Positions 6,313 through 6,497 of a stretch of 6,497 nucleotides of DNA are shown here, in pieces. The DNA is from Cytophagales bacterium. GTDB lineage: Bacteria > Bacteroidota > Bacteroidia > Cytophagales > 172606-1. The notes beneath the pieces were generated by a model that had not been told where the DNA came from, ran no database searches, and saw only the letters and a program-made list of their open reading frames with translations. The position numbers were made by a program, and so were the translations under genes. Position 1 is the stretch's first letter; each line of letters opens with the position of its first letter. The DNA is taken from assembly GCA_025455595.1 (NCBI GenBank), contig JALOMD010000163.1:1-6497 (forward strand), given 5' to 3'.

Positions 6313-6497
6313 ATGCTGAAAAAACGACTGTTTCTAATCTGTGCATCGCTTTTGTGCGCATTCGCTGCCTTGGCGCAAAACCAAGCCGCACAAGGCACCG
6401 ATTCGGTAAAAAACGCCCGAATTGAAAATCCCGCAACAGGCGGGAACGCCACCCAACCGATACGGCTGCTCGAAATCGGCATCGGCCCGACGGCCTA
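6313..6497 (+). CDS. Exported protein, N-terminal fragment (3' end outside window), possible outer membrane beta-barrel
   Basis: An open frame from ATG 6313 runs off the right edge; 61 complete codons are visible. MLKKRLFLICASLLCAFAALA is a textbook signal peptide: basic n-region, hydrophobic core, and an ALA site with likely cleavage between Ala21 and Gln22, leaving an N-terminal QNQAAQG. The next 30 or so residues are polar and low in hydrophobicity, then IRLLEIGIGPTA begins at residue 50. An EIGxGxGPxxY-like first strand is typical of small Bacteroidota outer-membrane barrel proteins, which is why that class is suggested, but too little is visible to assign a family. The promoter element at 6218 and the purine-rich site at 6298 are consistent with this start. 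It is oriented away from the propeller gene, so the two are divergently transcribed. Confidence 0.75.
   Translation, partial: MLKKRLFLICASLLCAFAALAQNQAAQGTDSVKNARIENPATGGNATQPIRLLEIGIGPTA

Noticed and set aside
6135..6482. 115-residue - strand frame at the right edge
   Set aside because: It is antisense to the signal peptide of the edge gene and covers the promoter; the + strand reading is far more protein-like.

Overview
The window looks like chromosomal DNA of a Bacteroidota bacterium, probably an environmental Cytophagales- or Chitinophagales-like lineage; the order is a guess. The main evidence is an adjacent SusC/SusD outer-membrane pair, which is essentially a hallmark of the phylum. 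Supporting signs are a TAnnTTTG-type promoter element, start codons with little or no Shine-Dalgarno sequence, and an acidic stretch after the lipoprotein cysteine.

Layout from left to right. Bases 1-3116 are a SusC/RagA TonB-dependent transporter on the + strand whose signal peptide and first residues lie upstream of the window. After a 22-base gap comes its SusD/RagB surface lipoprotein partner (3139-4638). The pair ends at a perfect 21-bp hairpin (4657-4702) that can terminate transcription from both sides. Facing the pair on the - strand is a secreted FG-GAP/VCBS beta-propeller protein (5885-4752). Bases 5886-6312 have no convincing gene but are rich in small repeats: a 7-nt tandem repeat touching the propeller gene's leader, a 16-nt tandem duplication, and a palindrome. 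A near copy of that palindrome lies just past the other end of the propeller gene. A TACCTTTG promoter element follows. The last gene (from 6313, + strand) runs off the right edge; only its signal peptide and about 40 further residues are visible.

How the parts fit together. SusC and SusD should form one outer-membrane uptake machine, with SusD capturing an oligosaccharide or other large nutrient and SusC importing it using TonB energy. No glycoside hydrolase, polysaccharide lyase or regulator is in view, so the substrate cannot be named. The propeller protein is convergent and therefore a separate transcription unit. Its seven blade-like repeats and conserved histidines resemble the propeller part of aldos-2-ulose dehydratase-type proteins, so a role in sugar chemistry is possible but unproven.

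Nothing here is a clearly new system. The most distinctive signals are the pair of palindromes bracketing the propeller gene and the cluster of short repeats upstream of it.
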